From NCBI GenBank assembly GCA_963931865.1, contig OZ007508.1, forward strand, positions 2,532,324 to 2,596,323: DNA of 64,000 nucleotides. The letters are read 5' to 3'. The DNA is from Axinella damicornis. Taxonomy: Eukaryota; Porifera; Demospongiae; Axinellida; Axinellidae. The position numbers and the translations under genes were made by a program. Each line of letters starts with the position of its first letter. The stretch's first letter is position 1. The notes beneath the pieces were generated by a model. It did not search any database. It saw only the letters and a list, made by a program, of their open reading frames with translations, and was not told the origin of the DNA. Of the stretch, positions 11,312 through 23,100 are shown piece after piece.

Positions 11312-14300
11312 CTACATGCATGCTTTGGCATTGGCCTCCTTGAAGACTTGGAACCCAAAGGAGAGGGCGGGAAGGAAGAGGGTGTTGCTTGCCACCTGCT
11401 CCTTGGGTTCCAGATCAGGGAGGGAGGTGTTGTCCACCAGTTGCAGCAGACGACCATTCAGCGTCACCTGACTGGGGGGGGGGGGGGGGGGGGGGGTTGA
11501 GGTGGATAACTAAGTCAGATCTGGGCATTGTTGCTCAAGCAACAGTCTCACCGACTCTCCACATCTGTGATGCTCCCTGGTGGTGTCAGCCAGTACATGT
11601 CCCTGGTGCTGGAGGCCAGCTCATTGTTGGAGAGGGTGGCGTTGGTGTCAAACGTGTGCAGGTTTAGGAGAACCAACACCACAGAACCAGCTGAATAACT
11701 GGGTAAAACTAACAGAATGACAGCTGTTATGTCTGTTATGTCATTGTGTCTACTGAAAGCTTACGGTTGTTTCGCACAGTGTGCGTAGGCCCTGACATAG
11801 CGTCCCTCCTGCAGACTGTCCGTCACATAGAGTACCCTGGAGCCAACAAGCCTCTTGTACAGTACCGACAGCCAGTAATCCTGTAGAACAGTAAGGTGTA
11901 TGTAGGAGTTGGCGAATATCAGTACAATTGCTACATCCAACTCTCACAGGCAAGGGGTTCTGGTTGGAATCCAGAAGACTGTATGCTCCACCAACAAACC
12001 CCTGTCTGAATACCCTTGTGTGGTTTGTGAGTGCAGTAATACTGAGCTTGTCTAGCCACCTGTAACAAAGATCATAGGCACTTCAAACCTGAATGGCATT
12101 GCCGCCCAACATCCATATGATATCAATATGCCACCTATGTCTTGGGATGAGTATGCCTGCTTGAGTGAATAGCACCGTTTAGGGATACCATGCAATGGAC
12201 ATCCAGTATGGCTACTCACATGAACCCAGCAACATAGGCATCCGAGAGTGATGGAGTTCCTCCACCGTAGGTGCTGGAAGTTTCTCCCAGCCAAAGCTCA
12301 GCATCTGGCCGGTACTGATTCACATACTTCCTGGCTATATTGGCATAACTAATGAAATGGTCTAAGTAATACAAATTGAAGAAGTCCGGGAGAACAGCTG
12401 TCCGTCCATTTGTGTAGTAGCTGGGAGTAGAAGCCACAATAATATAATCAGTTGACGTTTGCAACTATAATCAGTCACACTTACGAATGCCATGTTACTG
12501 CATTGAGAACGTTATCGTCAATGGATTTCAAAAAGCTGAAATTAAGGTGAAGACGCATAATTATTATCCAAAATATACATGCATGCAACCAGCTAGTTCC
12601 TTGGTCCAAGACCTTCCCACCTGCTCAAAAAAAAAAATTAAAGCGGGAGGAGTGGGTGGGAGGGTGTGGAACCAACACTACTTCCTAACATGACTATATA
12701 CCTGACAAAGAGGTCACCTATGCTTGCAATATCAGGGCCTGCAATGAACTTTGTGGCAAGACTCTTCTCAGTAACAAGAGACTTCAGCTTCTCAAAGTCC
12801 TTGGCAAGCTGGGGGCCTGATATGTTGAAGTGATCTGGTTCTGTGTAGTTGGGATGGAAAAAAAAGTTGATGGGAGTTCACTGCATGCCTGCTAAGCTTG
12901 AACTCCTGGAGTGTTCTAAACTGTCAGCTATCCACTATAGAAATTTGTTGCTCAGTGTAGGGTCTACATGAATCACAGCTCATAATGCACACTACTAATT
13001 GTTGTGCTCAACATTGGCAAGGCAAGAGGGTCGCCCTCCAAAACAATTCAGATAAGACAGAAGCTCAGATGTTCGAGAACCCATGGGGAGACTCATGAAG
13101 CCATCCTTACTTCACTTTGGTAGCGCTTCAACTGCCAGTACCTATACCTTAAATTTGAAGCTGCTAAGGAGACACCTTTGCTCAGTTCTTGAAGCTTCTC
13201 AATGTGCTAGTCATGCGCTCAAAGTGAAAATCGTGCCACAAATTGCATGCCATAACGACTGCTTCAATCTCATTCCCAGGCCTTCTCACCCCAGCATTTG
13301 TCACTTGCAGTACTACTGCAAGCAATAAATGCTGGGGGTGAGAATAGTCTCGTGCTCAGACCACACCCCCCGAGGGGAGAGACAGTCTGGTGAACGAAGT
13401 CGAATTTCTTGGGCTTGAAGCATACTACAGAATGTGTAATCGTTGTATAATCCCGTGGTGTTAAGTGCCTGCGAAAGCGTCCGCTGAAGGCACCCATGTC
13501 AATCATGGCTACTCGTATCGAGAGAGAAGATGTACTAACCTTTTGACGCTCACAAATGGCCCATAGAAGGTTTTTGAAGCATCCTTCGCCATTCATGGAA
13601 TCTGCTTCCCGTTTGCTTGACAGTCCTTTCAGGCACCTTACTGGTGTAAAATACGAAGAACAGCCCCTTAGGGCTAGGGCCAGCATTAGCTTGAACCTAG
13701 AGGGCCCCCTTCAGTTGTACTTGATCCCTTTACTGACCTCACTTCCAAAGTTCTCAACTTGATCCTTCCTAAGTGATGTCACAGGGCTCACAACTAGCAC
13801 AATCGAGTGCAAGTCTTCAGAAGTTGTCGCCACGACATAGCGTTGCCTTACACAGTCAAGCGCTAAGGGCAAACTGGCATGGCAAAGGCTCTTGGCCGTT
13901 GTCTTCTCCAGCTTGTGAGTATTCAAAGCGATTACTACGTAATTATTAACAATCTTGCAATCTCATTGGTCCTTACCACATTCCGGTAATAAGCCCAAGA
14001 AATTCGACCTTGTTCACTAGACCGTCTCTCCCCTCGGGGGGGGGGGTCTGGGCATGAGACTAGGGTGAGAAGGCCTGGGAACAAGGCTAATCTGATTGAC
14101 TCTACCAGCATTCTGGCACAGTCATGTTCAGTCACCAGACCCTTCATCCCCTTCCCCTCCCCTTTCGCCCTGCCCCATTAATTGTCGTGAGAAGGGTCTG
14201 GGCCATGCGTGACATCCCTACAACATGGAGCTTTTTACTACACAGATTTCAGCCCTTACCATTCCCAAGTTCCCAGTTCACTTTGTAACCCTTGGATGTT

Positions 14301-14848
14301 GTGTATGTCAGCAGCTCCTCAGCATTAGTACTATTCCAGGATCCATTCACACGGAGGAGAACATTCAGTCCGAAGATGAAGTCCCAGCCCACTGCCTCTA
14401 CAAACACATTCACAGCATCCCACTGACTTGCGTTCATTGTGAAATTTGAGTAAACATTTACTGACTGTTGGTTTTCCTTGCAATTGGTAGGTTTTTCAAA
14501 CAGAAGAAAATCTCCGTCTGTGCCTCCAACCCTCAGCATTGCTGGTGCAAGTGCCTTTGCCATGTTGATGATTCGAGTTGCAGTGAAGTCAATTGTGTTC
14601 CAGTTGCCTTTAATGTTTCCAGCATCAATAGTAACAGAGAGAAACTGATCACTAACTTCAAACACGAGGTCAGTCAAGTTGACCATGATGACATCTCCTT
14701 CTTGTTTGGGCTTATCAAACAGTTCTTCCATTTCTTGGTAGAGTGTTCTCAAAGCCATGGTGTTTCGGCTCTCTTCGCTCAGTGGAAAGGCATGGCTACA
14801 CATGAAGAGCCACAATGACACCGAGAGGAAGAAGAGGCTCCGTAACAT
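11312..14848 (-). CDS. HPSE: Heparanase (GH79 endo-beta-glucuronidase), tandem copy 1
   Basis: It should cleave heparan sulfate chains in the secretory or lysosomal compartment or the extracellular matrix. The exons are 14260-14848, 12702-12840, 12485-12535, 12220-12420, 11948-12059, 11765-11880, 11552-11698 and 11312-11471. All junctions are GT-AG, phases match, and the sum is 1515 nt (504 aa). The chosen ATG (14846-14848) gives a signal peptide (LFFLSVSLWLFMCSHA). The acid/base Glu is in WELGNEP, split by intron 1, and the nucleophile Glu is in WLGETSSTYGGG in exon 4. NAVTWH and the C-terminal LLQLVDNTSLP region also match the family. The human enzyme has 543 aa; most of the difference is at the excised linker, reduced here to under about 20 residues. 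The acceptor of exon 8 is preceded by a C23 run on the coding strand. The second copy lies about 5.2 kb upstream. Both key glutamates are present, so the gene looks functional. Confidence 0.92.
13268..14091. mobile_element. Foldback element in heparanase-1 intron 1 carrying a helicase fragment
   Basis: The outer arms attcccaggccttctcaccc (near 13268) and its complement (14065-14090) belong to the 'gcctcgttcccagg' family. Inside them is a second pair of arms (about 13345-13420 and 13989-14062) containing aagaaattcgac and gagacggtct-type sequence. The enclosed 570 bp hold a broken helicase reading frame (see the pseudogene entry). This is a foldback element with apparently captured coding DNA. 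Confidence 0.7.
13430..13926 (-). pseudogene. RecQ-like helicase fragment, broken
   Basis: The minus strand from 13926 encodes a Walker-A-like region (AKSLCHASLPLALD, where a working motif I would have GKS), then IVLVVSPVTSLRKDQVENF, which matches motif Ia and surroundings of RecQ-type helicases. The frame stops after KGIKYN (about 13711) and helicase-like residues resume in another frame below about 13686. The degenerate P-loop glycine, the stop and the lack of the DEAH-containing core mark it as non-functional. It lies wholly inside the foldback element, so capture is the simplest explanation. Confidence 0.55.
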
Positions 14849-16374
14849 CTTCAGCCGTTCACACACTCGCAATATCACTCATAGCCACGCAGAGTACTTT
14901 CACCTGCATGGGAGGGGCTACATTTAGCCACACCTACGCCGGTTATTAAGGGGTAAGGCGGGGTAACCGGAATGGGGGTAACTTGGAGCAATGTTTTCTA
15001 GCACTGAGGAGAAGATGAAGTTCAAGCTCAGACTTGATACATACAAACTACTATGCCTGTTTAACACTTACACCAAGTCTTGAAGTCTGAAGTCCAGGAG
15101 CCAGCTAGCTTTGAGCCTTCTATTTCAATTTTTCTGAGAGTGGAAACTTACCAGCAAGTCAGCAGCTGGATCAGATCAGTGCAAAATGACTTAACTACCC
15201 ATCGTAAAACTAGCACTAGGGCTGAATTGGTGCAAAACAACAGGATTTTTTGCTACACTCCTATTTTGCATTGTGTAGCTCCAATTTTGATTTTTGGCTA
15301 CATATTGCTAGAGCTATGAAATTTGCAGTGTAGATGGAGGAAACGACTATGCCAACTTCAGAACTTTAACGAGTCTCTATCTGCTTCCAGTTGGAAGCTG
15401 ATATCAAAATTGTTCCCAAGTTACCCCGCTTTACCTTATAGCCAAGGTTCTTAGCTATAGGAAATGAACAACACACTGCTCTACAATTATAGTGCATGGA
15501 GAGGCACACCAAATAAGGCTATACATACTTGTGGCATTCTTATTATAAAAAGAGAGAACTCTCGAGCCTGGAACAGAAACAAGGAATACGAAAAGGTGGC
15601 TGAGCTAGCTAGCTAGAAAAAGAAAAAAAAAGGGGGGGGGGGGGGGGGGGAACAAAAAGTAAAAAAAAACAACAACCTAGCAACACACCCATCCCTCCAT
15701 GACAGGTCAGACACCGAAGTAGCAGCCTCAGGAGCGCTGGATAGGCATGTCTGGAATCACAGGAGGCTAACCTGCTTTCAACCAGACACCTCAACCGGGG
15801 GGGGGGGGGGGGGGGGGGGTGGCCTAGTGGGCATTCGACTGTGGACCAAAAGCTGTGGACCAAAAGTCTCTGGTCTGGTTCGAATCCCACCTGTTGCTCT
15901 GAGCCTCACTGGTGACCTTTGTTGTTCTTTCTTACAAGCTATAGGCCTAGCTTCAATTGCATGCCATGGGGATCAACATTACTGCTCAAGGGCCAACTCC
16001 ATTAGTCACTAGATCAAGAGCATGCACATGTAATATATTATACAGTTTTGCAGGCAGCCCATAGATAATATACCAACTATGCATGGTTCATCAGACATCT
16101 CGTGAGCCATTGCTTCCCTTGTATCTGCAATGATCCAACGTACTAGAGTCGGTCGTTGCCTACACAGGTGTAAATGGGTGTGAAAACAAGCAGACAAGAT
16201 AGAGTGGAGCTGAATCTAGCTCCTAGAACTGATTTTACCCTCGGGCTACATTTAGCCACACCTACACCGGCATCACTGCATGCATGGATGTACTATATAT
16301 GTAGGGGGTTGGTCTTCAGACACATGGCCAGATCGAAAGTAAACTTACTATCCGAGTCACTGCACAGAGAATAG
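14849..16374. other. Spacer between the heparanase copies
   Basis: This holds the promoter of copy 1 and the sequence downstream of copy 2. The phrase ctacatttagccacacctac occurs at about 14918 and again at about 16245, probably marking duplication-related homology. G runs of 19 and 23 occur at 15632-15650 and 15797-15819, and a tRNA-derived SINE-like unit at about 15818-15935. No gene is seen. Confidence 0.55.
15818..15935 (+). mobile_element. tRNA-derived SINE-like element
   Basis: TGGCCTAGTGG at 15820-15830 fits the pol III A box, and GGTTCGAATCC at 15877-15887 fits the B box, 46 bp apart. The body cannot form a proper tRNA cloverleaf, so it is a tRNA-related retroposon head rather than a tRNA gene. 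A G23 run abuts its 5' end. The 3' end is not defined. Confidence 0.5.
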
Positions 16375-16522
16375 TTTATGCTACTGTCATCCTTTGCTCA
16401 ACATAAATCTTTCTGGACAAAAATTATGGGTGAAATAGTAAATAAATAATCTGCATCACTGATGAGGACTACTCGATGGACAGACAAACTCAAATCATGG
16501 CATTGGGGACACACATGGCTGA

Positions 16523-16683
16523 CTACATGCATGCTTTGGCATTGGCCTCCTTGAAGACTTGGAACCCAAAGGAGAGGGCGGGAAGGAAGAGGGTGTTGCT
16601 TGCCACCTGCTCCTCTGGCTCCAGCTCAGGGAGGGAGGTGTTGTCCACCAGCTGCAGCAGATGACCATTCAGCGTCACCTGAC

Positions 16684-16720
<37 letters not shown>

Positions 16721-19700
16721 GAGGTGGATAACTAAGTCAGATCTGGGCATTGTTGCTCAAGCAACAGTAGCTCACCGACTCTCCACATCTGTGATGTGCC
16801 CTGGTGGTGTCAGCCAGTACATGTCCCTGGTGCTGGAGGCCAGCTCAATGTTGGAGAGGGTGGCATTGGTGTCAAATGTGTGCAGGTTAAGGAGAACCAA
16901 CGCCACAGACCCAGCTGGGTAGCTGCAGGTGAGAGAGATATAAACTATTGGTATCTCAGAGTTGTATGTGCCTACTGAAAGCTTACGGTTGCTTCGCACA
17001 GTGTGCATAGGCCCTGACGTAGCGTCCCTCCTGCAGACTGTCCATCACATAGAGTACCCTGGTACCAACAAGCCTCTTGTACAGTACTGACAACCAGTAA
17101 TCCTGTGGCACAGTACGGATAATGTTCCCAGGTGCTCGGTAATTGGGGAGAAGAGCTTGGGAATGAGGCTATAGCAGCTGGTGAACATTAGCATCATTGC
17201 TACACTCACAGGCAAGGGGTTCTGGTCATGGTCCAGGAGGGCGTATGCTCCAGCAATAAAGGATTGCCTGAATACTCTGCTGTGGTGTGTGAGTGCAGCA
17301 ATGCTGAGCTTGTCTAGCCACCTGCAAAAGAAAAAGTTAGGCCGGTGCATGGAATAAAATATAATGGTCTGAGCGATTGTAAGACAGATTCTGCATACAT
17401 AGCTAGTTATTACAGGCGAGTCATCAATTTGTGCAGTATGAGTTGCCTGGACCAATGTTCGTGTGGCAGTTTTCCTGAAAACTCAATCTAATTTTCAGGA
17501 TCTAATTCCGGCAACAGGTCAACCTAGGTATTTAACCATCCTGTGACATCACAGGGACTAGCCTGAAGTCTTGGACATCCAGTATGGCCACTCACATGAA
17601 CCCAGCAACATAGGCATCGGACAGTGTTGGAGTGCCTCCGCCATAGGTGCTGGAAGTTTCTCCCAGCCATAGCACAGCATCTGGTTGTTCCTCGTTCACA
17701 TAAATCCTGGCTAAATTGGCATTAGTGATGAAGCGATCTAAGAGAGACACGCTAAAGAAGTCCGGGAGAACAGCTGTATGCCCATCAGCATAATAGCTGG
17801 GAGGGAAAGAGTAGAAACCATTAGATGAGGTTTCCAGCTAGTCATCCATAATATACTTACTGGTGCCATGTTACTGCATTGAGAACGCCATCATCGATGG
17901 ATTTCAAAAAGCTGCAATTAAGGTGAAGACATATAAATTACGCAGCATCCACGGAGACTACATCCTAACATGACTATATACCTGGCAAAAAGGTCACCTA
18001 TGCCCGCAACATCAGGGCCTGCAATGAACTTTGTGGCACGACTCTTCTCAGTAACAAGAGACCTCAGCTTCTCAAAGTCCTTGGCAAGCTGGGGGCCTGA
18101 CAGTGATACATTGAAGTGAGAAAACAGGTCCGGCTCTGTGGTTAGGGGAGAGAGAAAGAAAAGTTCATGGGAGTTCATTGCCTGACTTCGCTGCACGAAG
18201 AACAAACATCACCTCACAACTGGTGTATGTATGGCAGCTAGGGTGTACGGCAGCTAGGGTGTATGGCAGCTAGGGTGTACGGCAGCTAGGGTGTATGGCA
18301 GCTAGGGTGTACGGCAGCTAGGGTGTATGGCAGCTAGGGTGTACGGCAGCTAGGGTGTACGGCAGCTAGGGTGTATGGCAGCTAGGGTGTACGGCAGCTA
18401 GGGTGTATGGCAGCTAGGGTGTACGGCAGCTAGGGTGTACGGCAGCTAGGGTGTATGGCAGCTAGGGTGTACGGCAGCTAGGGTGTACGGCAGCTAGGGT
18501 GTATGGCAGCTAGCTAGGGTGTATGGCAGCTAGGGTGTATGGCAGCTAGGGTGTACGGCAGCTAGGGTGTATGGCAGCTAGGGTGTATGGCAGCTAGGGT
18601 GTACGGCAGCTAGGGTGTACGGCAGCTAGGGTGTACGGCAGCTAGGGTGTACGGCAGCTAGGGTGTACGGCAGCTAGGGTGTATGGCAGCTAGGGTGTAC
18701 GGCAGCTAGGGTGTACGGCAGCTAGGGTGTACGGCAGCTAGGGTGTATGGCAGCTAGGGTGTACGGCAGCTAGGGTGTACGGCAGCTAGGGTGTACGGCA
18801 GCTAGGGTGTATGTATGGCAGCTAGGGTGTACGGCAGCTAGGGTGTACGGCAGCTAGGGTGTACGGCAGCTAGGGTCTACGGCAGCTAGGGTGTACGGCA
18901 GCTAGGGTGTACGGCAGCTAGGGTGTGTGGCAGTAGAGTGGTACTTTCATCTGCCTACACACCAAAGCACAAGTGAAATCGCTAAATTAGTACCCGGCAA
19001 GGCTGAGGTTCCTTCAATTTTGTAGTGCACGCTAACTGCCAATTGTTGGACAGTTTTAACCCCCCCCCCCCCCCCCCCAAGCACTATTACTGCCTGACTG
19101 GTTCTGGATTAAAGGTTTCTCCTGCTGTAAGAAGCTCAAGTATCACATGATTACACACCTGGTAGGGGGGAAATTGTGCCATGGTCAGTATCACGCACTT
19201 ACCCAAACGTATAGTAATAATATTATTGTGATAAAACTCACCTTGGTGGCAGTTAGGATTCTGTCCTCCATTGTCTACTCCACTGTCTAGTCCTGTCAGT
19301 CACCATTGCTAACGTATGGTATGCGTACAAACTGCGAACTACTGATGTAGCTCTAGTTGTGGATATATCGATTGACCAGCTACCAGGAGTGCAGTTTCCA
19401 TTCGAATACTGAGGAAAGTTTTCTGTGTATACTATGCACTGTCATGCCCAACATCCGTACATTTGACGATTTCAGCCCTTACCATTCCCAAGTTCCCAGT
19501 TCACTTTGTAACCCTTGGACGTTGTGTATGTCAGCAGCTCCTCAGCATTAGTACTGTTCCAGGATCCATTCACACGGAGGAGAACATTCAGTCCGAAGAT
19601 GAAGTCCCAGCCCACTGCCTCTACAAACACATTCACAGCATCCCACTGACTTGCGTTCATTGTGAACTCATTTTCTTTAGTAGTTTCTTCAAACAGAAGA

Positions 19701-20032
19701 AAATCTCCGTCTGTGCCTCCGACCCTCAGCATTGCTGGTGCAAGTGCCTTTGCCATGTTGATGATTCGAGTTGCAGTGAAGTCAATTGTGTTCCAGTTGC
19801 CTTTAATGTTTCCAGCATCAATAGTAACTGAGAGAAACTGATCACTAACTTCAAACACGAGGTCAGTCAGGTTGACCATGATGACATCTCCTTCTTGTTT
19901 TGGCTTATCCAACAGTTCTTCGTAGAGCGCTCTCACAGCCATGGTGTTTCGGCTCTCCTTACTCAGTTGAAAGCCATGGCTACACATGAAGAGCCACAAC
20001 GACACCGAGAGGAGGAAGAGGTTCTGTAACAT
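16523..20032 (-). CDS. HPSE: Heparanase (GH79 endo-beta-glucuronidase), tandem copy 2
   Basis: This is a paralogue of the neighbouring copy with the same eight-exon structure: 19483-20032, 17982-18135, 17861-17911, 17596-17796, 17210-17321, 16987-17102, 16776-16922 and 16523-16682. The sum is 1491 nt (496 aa). Exons 3 to 8 have exactly the same lengths as in copy 1. Exon 1 is 13 codons shorter, with two in-frame gaps (near EELLDKP and LLFEETTKENE), and exon 2 is 5 codons longer. The signal peptide (LFLLSVSLWLFMCSHG), acid/base Glu (WELGNEP) and nucleophile Glu (WLGETSSTYGGG) are kept. The exon 8 acceptor follows a C33 run and uses AAG. Intron 1 carries a 0.7-kb minisatellite. Exon 1 starts 165 bp from the start codon of the divergent gene at 20198. 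No disabling change is seen. Confidence 0.92.
18224..18935. repeat. 16-bp minisatellite in heparanase-2 intron 1
   Basis: About 44 tandem copies of a 16-bp unit, ggcagctagggtgtac, alternate irregularly with a tac to tat variant. A few units are enlarged (an extra tagc near 18510, an extra tatg near 18811). It lies between exons 1 and 2 of heparanase copy 2. Confidence 0.95.
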
Positions 20033-20197
20033 CTTCAGCCGTTCACACACACTCTACTCGAGAACTTTGACCTGTCGAGCGGGGGGAGGGGCTAATTAGA
20101 TTCTACTTCCGGTCGCGCCTACAAATCGCGTCATGGCGTAAGACGTCCGGACGCGTCTGGCCCGTACAGTGCAGTGGGGGGAGAGACGACATTTCCA
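20033..20197. promoter_or_regulatory. Putative bidirectional promoter
   Basis: Only 165 bp separate the start codon of heparanase copy 2 (minus) from that of the 569-aa gene (plus). The interval is CpG-containing (gcgtcatggcgtaagacgtccggacgcg) with no obvious TATA box, as in many divergent animal promoters. Shared control is inference. Confidence 0.5.
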
Positions 20198-23100
20198 ATG
20201 GCCTCTGCATGTGTAGATGCACCCACGGCCTTCCAGGCTCTCAATTTCCCTCCCCGCCAAGTGTGCCTGAAGACCAGCCCAACGTTCTTCTCTAGCGATC
20301 TCTTCACGCCGTTCAGCGCGTCACCGCCGTCCAGCATCACGTAAGTCTATATACCGCCACATTATTGGTAGGACGTCGATTGGTCCGGCAGGAAGTACAT
20401 ACTTCAGGTATAAGTACCGGAAACGCGCGCATCTATAACCTGCCCTGACCCTAATAGCCCTACTTCCTACCGGACCAATGACCACTTCGTAAAGGGACAG
20501 CATGGAGTGGCTGAAATGGTACGTCAAACCCTATTAGCCTCGTACCCTGCTTACGAACCTGCAGCTGGATACTATGAATGCAGAATAGGATCGAGTTAGT
20601 CTTGTGGGCCAGACTCTGCACAGCCCGCGAAACTAAATAGGACATGTGCTACTCATGAAAGTGATCTTACTCTTGAAGTGGCAACTGTTCTCCTAGTACT
20701 TGTGCATACCAAAAGCGTGACTGGACATCTCACAATGGGTGGCCATACAATCATGTCACAGATCGAGTTTGTGAGTGCATGTAATATTGGATGGCCATGG
20801 GTCATGGGCTAGCTATATACTGCTACGGAAGAGTGATTTTTACTTCTCTATTTTACAGTGAATTTGTCCGGCCATCCTATGGCAAAGGTAATACTTGGGG
20901 CGTGGTGAAGACCAGCTATGCAGGAGTGGGTCATGCAGTGGGCATGGTGGAGGAGAGCGGCAGGGGATCCATCTCCCGGAGCCACAGGCACTACGGAACT
21001 GGATGTGTCAACTAGTGAGTGAATATTATCTTTTCTCAATGGGAAAATCTTGTTCCATTCTTACCAGTTAATCGTAAGAATGAGCAATCGATGGAACTTC
21101 TGCTCACATGCATGTTCCCAAAATGAAGTTATTGGTGGAATCTCTGCCACCCTTCAATGCCTATAAGCATTTAGCCTGATATCTTGGAAGTCACTTCATG
21201 CATCAGGGAGGCAGGCACCTAGAATCTTAGCATCAGTTCATGATCAGGCTATATACGTAGCTCTAAGCTCCTGGAGTAAGTCTATGGTTGTGGCTCATGT
21301 CCCAGTTGAATCACAGCTGGGATCAACCTGGGTCGACTGTCAACATCATCTAATGCGGCAACCAGCTCAACGCTGCAGTTGCCCAACAAGAAACCCATGC
21401 AATAGAGGTTAAAAGCACAGCTTTCCCAACAGCATACAAAAACAACTGACTTGAGATCACGTTAATTCCCTTCTTGCATTCTAGTCATGCTCCAAATCAG
21501 CCGTACAGCGTGACAGAACTTCAGCTAAGCCAGTGCAGGCCATGTGACCAATTGTGAGTTCCTTTACATTCGTAATTAATGTACACCAAATAATTATCTG
21601 GGAATGACTATTAATAACATGTTTGTCTTCTGTACTAGGTTGCCAAAGCCACTATTGACGCAGGAAGTTGTGTGAGTTGCATGTTTCGGATTAGCACTGT
21701 GTAACAAAGTAACATTTTTTACCCCCCATTCGCAGGCTACGAAAACAGAAAGAGGAGTTTCCCAGGAATGGGGCGTTCACTTCCCACGTATCCAAGTTTG
21801 CTGTCTTCCCGTGTGCTACCACCAAGGATGGCTCCAGTGCAAGCAGCAAAGAGGTACTTATAAACTGACTGGTGTACGTATTAATACTGTGAGGGCCAAG
21901 GTATAGTGCCCGTGACTGTAAGATGACTATAAGTGATTACTTAATATTATGGTTGATGACATCCTCAAGGGGGTGACACTCCCAAACACGCTGTAGTCAG
22001 AGCTGCGACCGGGCTTATCAGCGAATCTTGACCCCGTATACTAAGGAAAGACTGCAGTCGCTACGCATTCTTCCGTATACTATCGGCGGTCAAGCGGTCA
22101 ACGGCTGAAATACTGCGCAGTCAAATGGTCAGGAGTCTTTTTGCGATGCAGTCAAGCGGTCAAGCAGCAAAAATGACGGTCAAGATTTCTTGACCCCGGT
22201 CGCAGCTCTGACTACGGCGTCAATGGGAGTGTCACCCCCTTGATCCTCAAATGGACTGGGGCCGTACTGATTATATGGTGCTGGGGATAAAGTATTGGTT
22301 TTTCACGTCTTGAATGGGTACTCCCATACAGGAAGAAAACTGCCTGTGGATGTGGCCTTGATGGCCACGGCGTCCATTGTCAAAGACTCGAAGTTCTCCG
22401 TTCTCCATTGTGGGAACACTTCAACTTTTGATAATGGCACTATTTCCTGCGCAGGCCACACGTCTCTATAAGGAAAACTGCCAAATGACCATTTTGAGTG
22501 TTCCCTCAACAGATTCAAAGTTTCAAACTGAGAGCTTTGTGACAATGGACGGTGCAATTCATTATCATAGTTTCCATATTGCATTGATGTACAGCATATC
22601 TTGTCACGTACATACTCATGCCTGATCCAATAGGTTCTGACCCCCAAAACTGTTGAGACTCTGCAGCAGCTGCACTCTGCACTCTACTGCACAACAAACT
22701 ACAAACAGCAGCACCGGAATTTCTTCACCAAGAAGCTGGAGGACTTGCACCGGACCGTCCCTGTGCAGAACCACAAAGAGCGCTTCTCTGTAGAGAAGAC
22801 TAACTCATTTCATGTGTTTGATGCCGGGGCAGCAAGTGATGGTGATGGGGCACACGGCAGAGGAGAAGATTCAACTCCTGCTGCTGAAGTTGAGGGTGCA
22901 GGGGAAGGGAATACTGGTCCTGAATTGGATGCAGAACTTGGGGACATTGAAGAACACTACTTGCCTGATGAAATTAATGGTAATTTTTCATCACTGGCAT
23001 CCGTCTATTTATCTATCTATTTATTTACCTATCTATTATCTATATCTGTCTATCTATCAGAATATGAGGAAAAGCAAGGAAATGGAGGTGCACACGAATC

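Noticed and set aside
14468..14818. 116-codon plus-strand frame (and its twin at 19463-19831)
   Set aside because: It is the antisense shadow of heparanase exon 1, present in both paralogues for that reason.
15818..15935. A true tRNA gene
   Set aside because: A and B boxes are present but no acceptor stem or anticodon arm can be formed.
18224..18935. CRISPR array
   Set aside because: The repeats are contiguous 16-bp units without spacers, in an animal intron.
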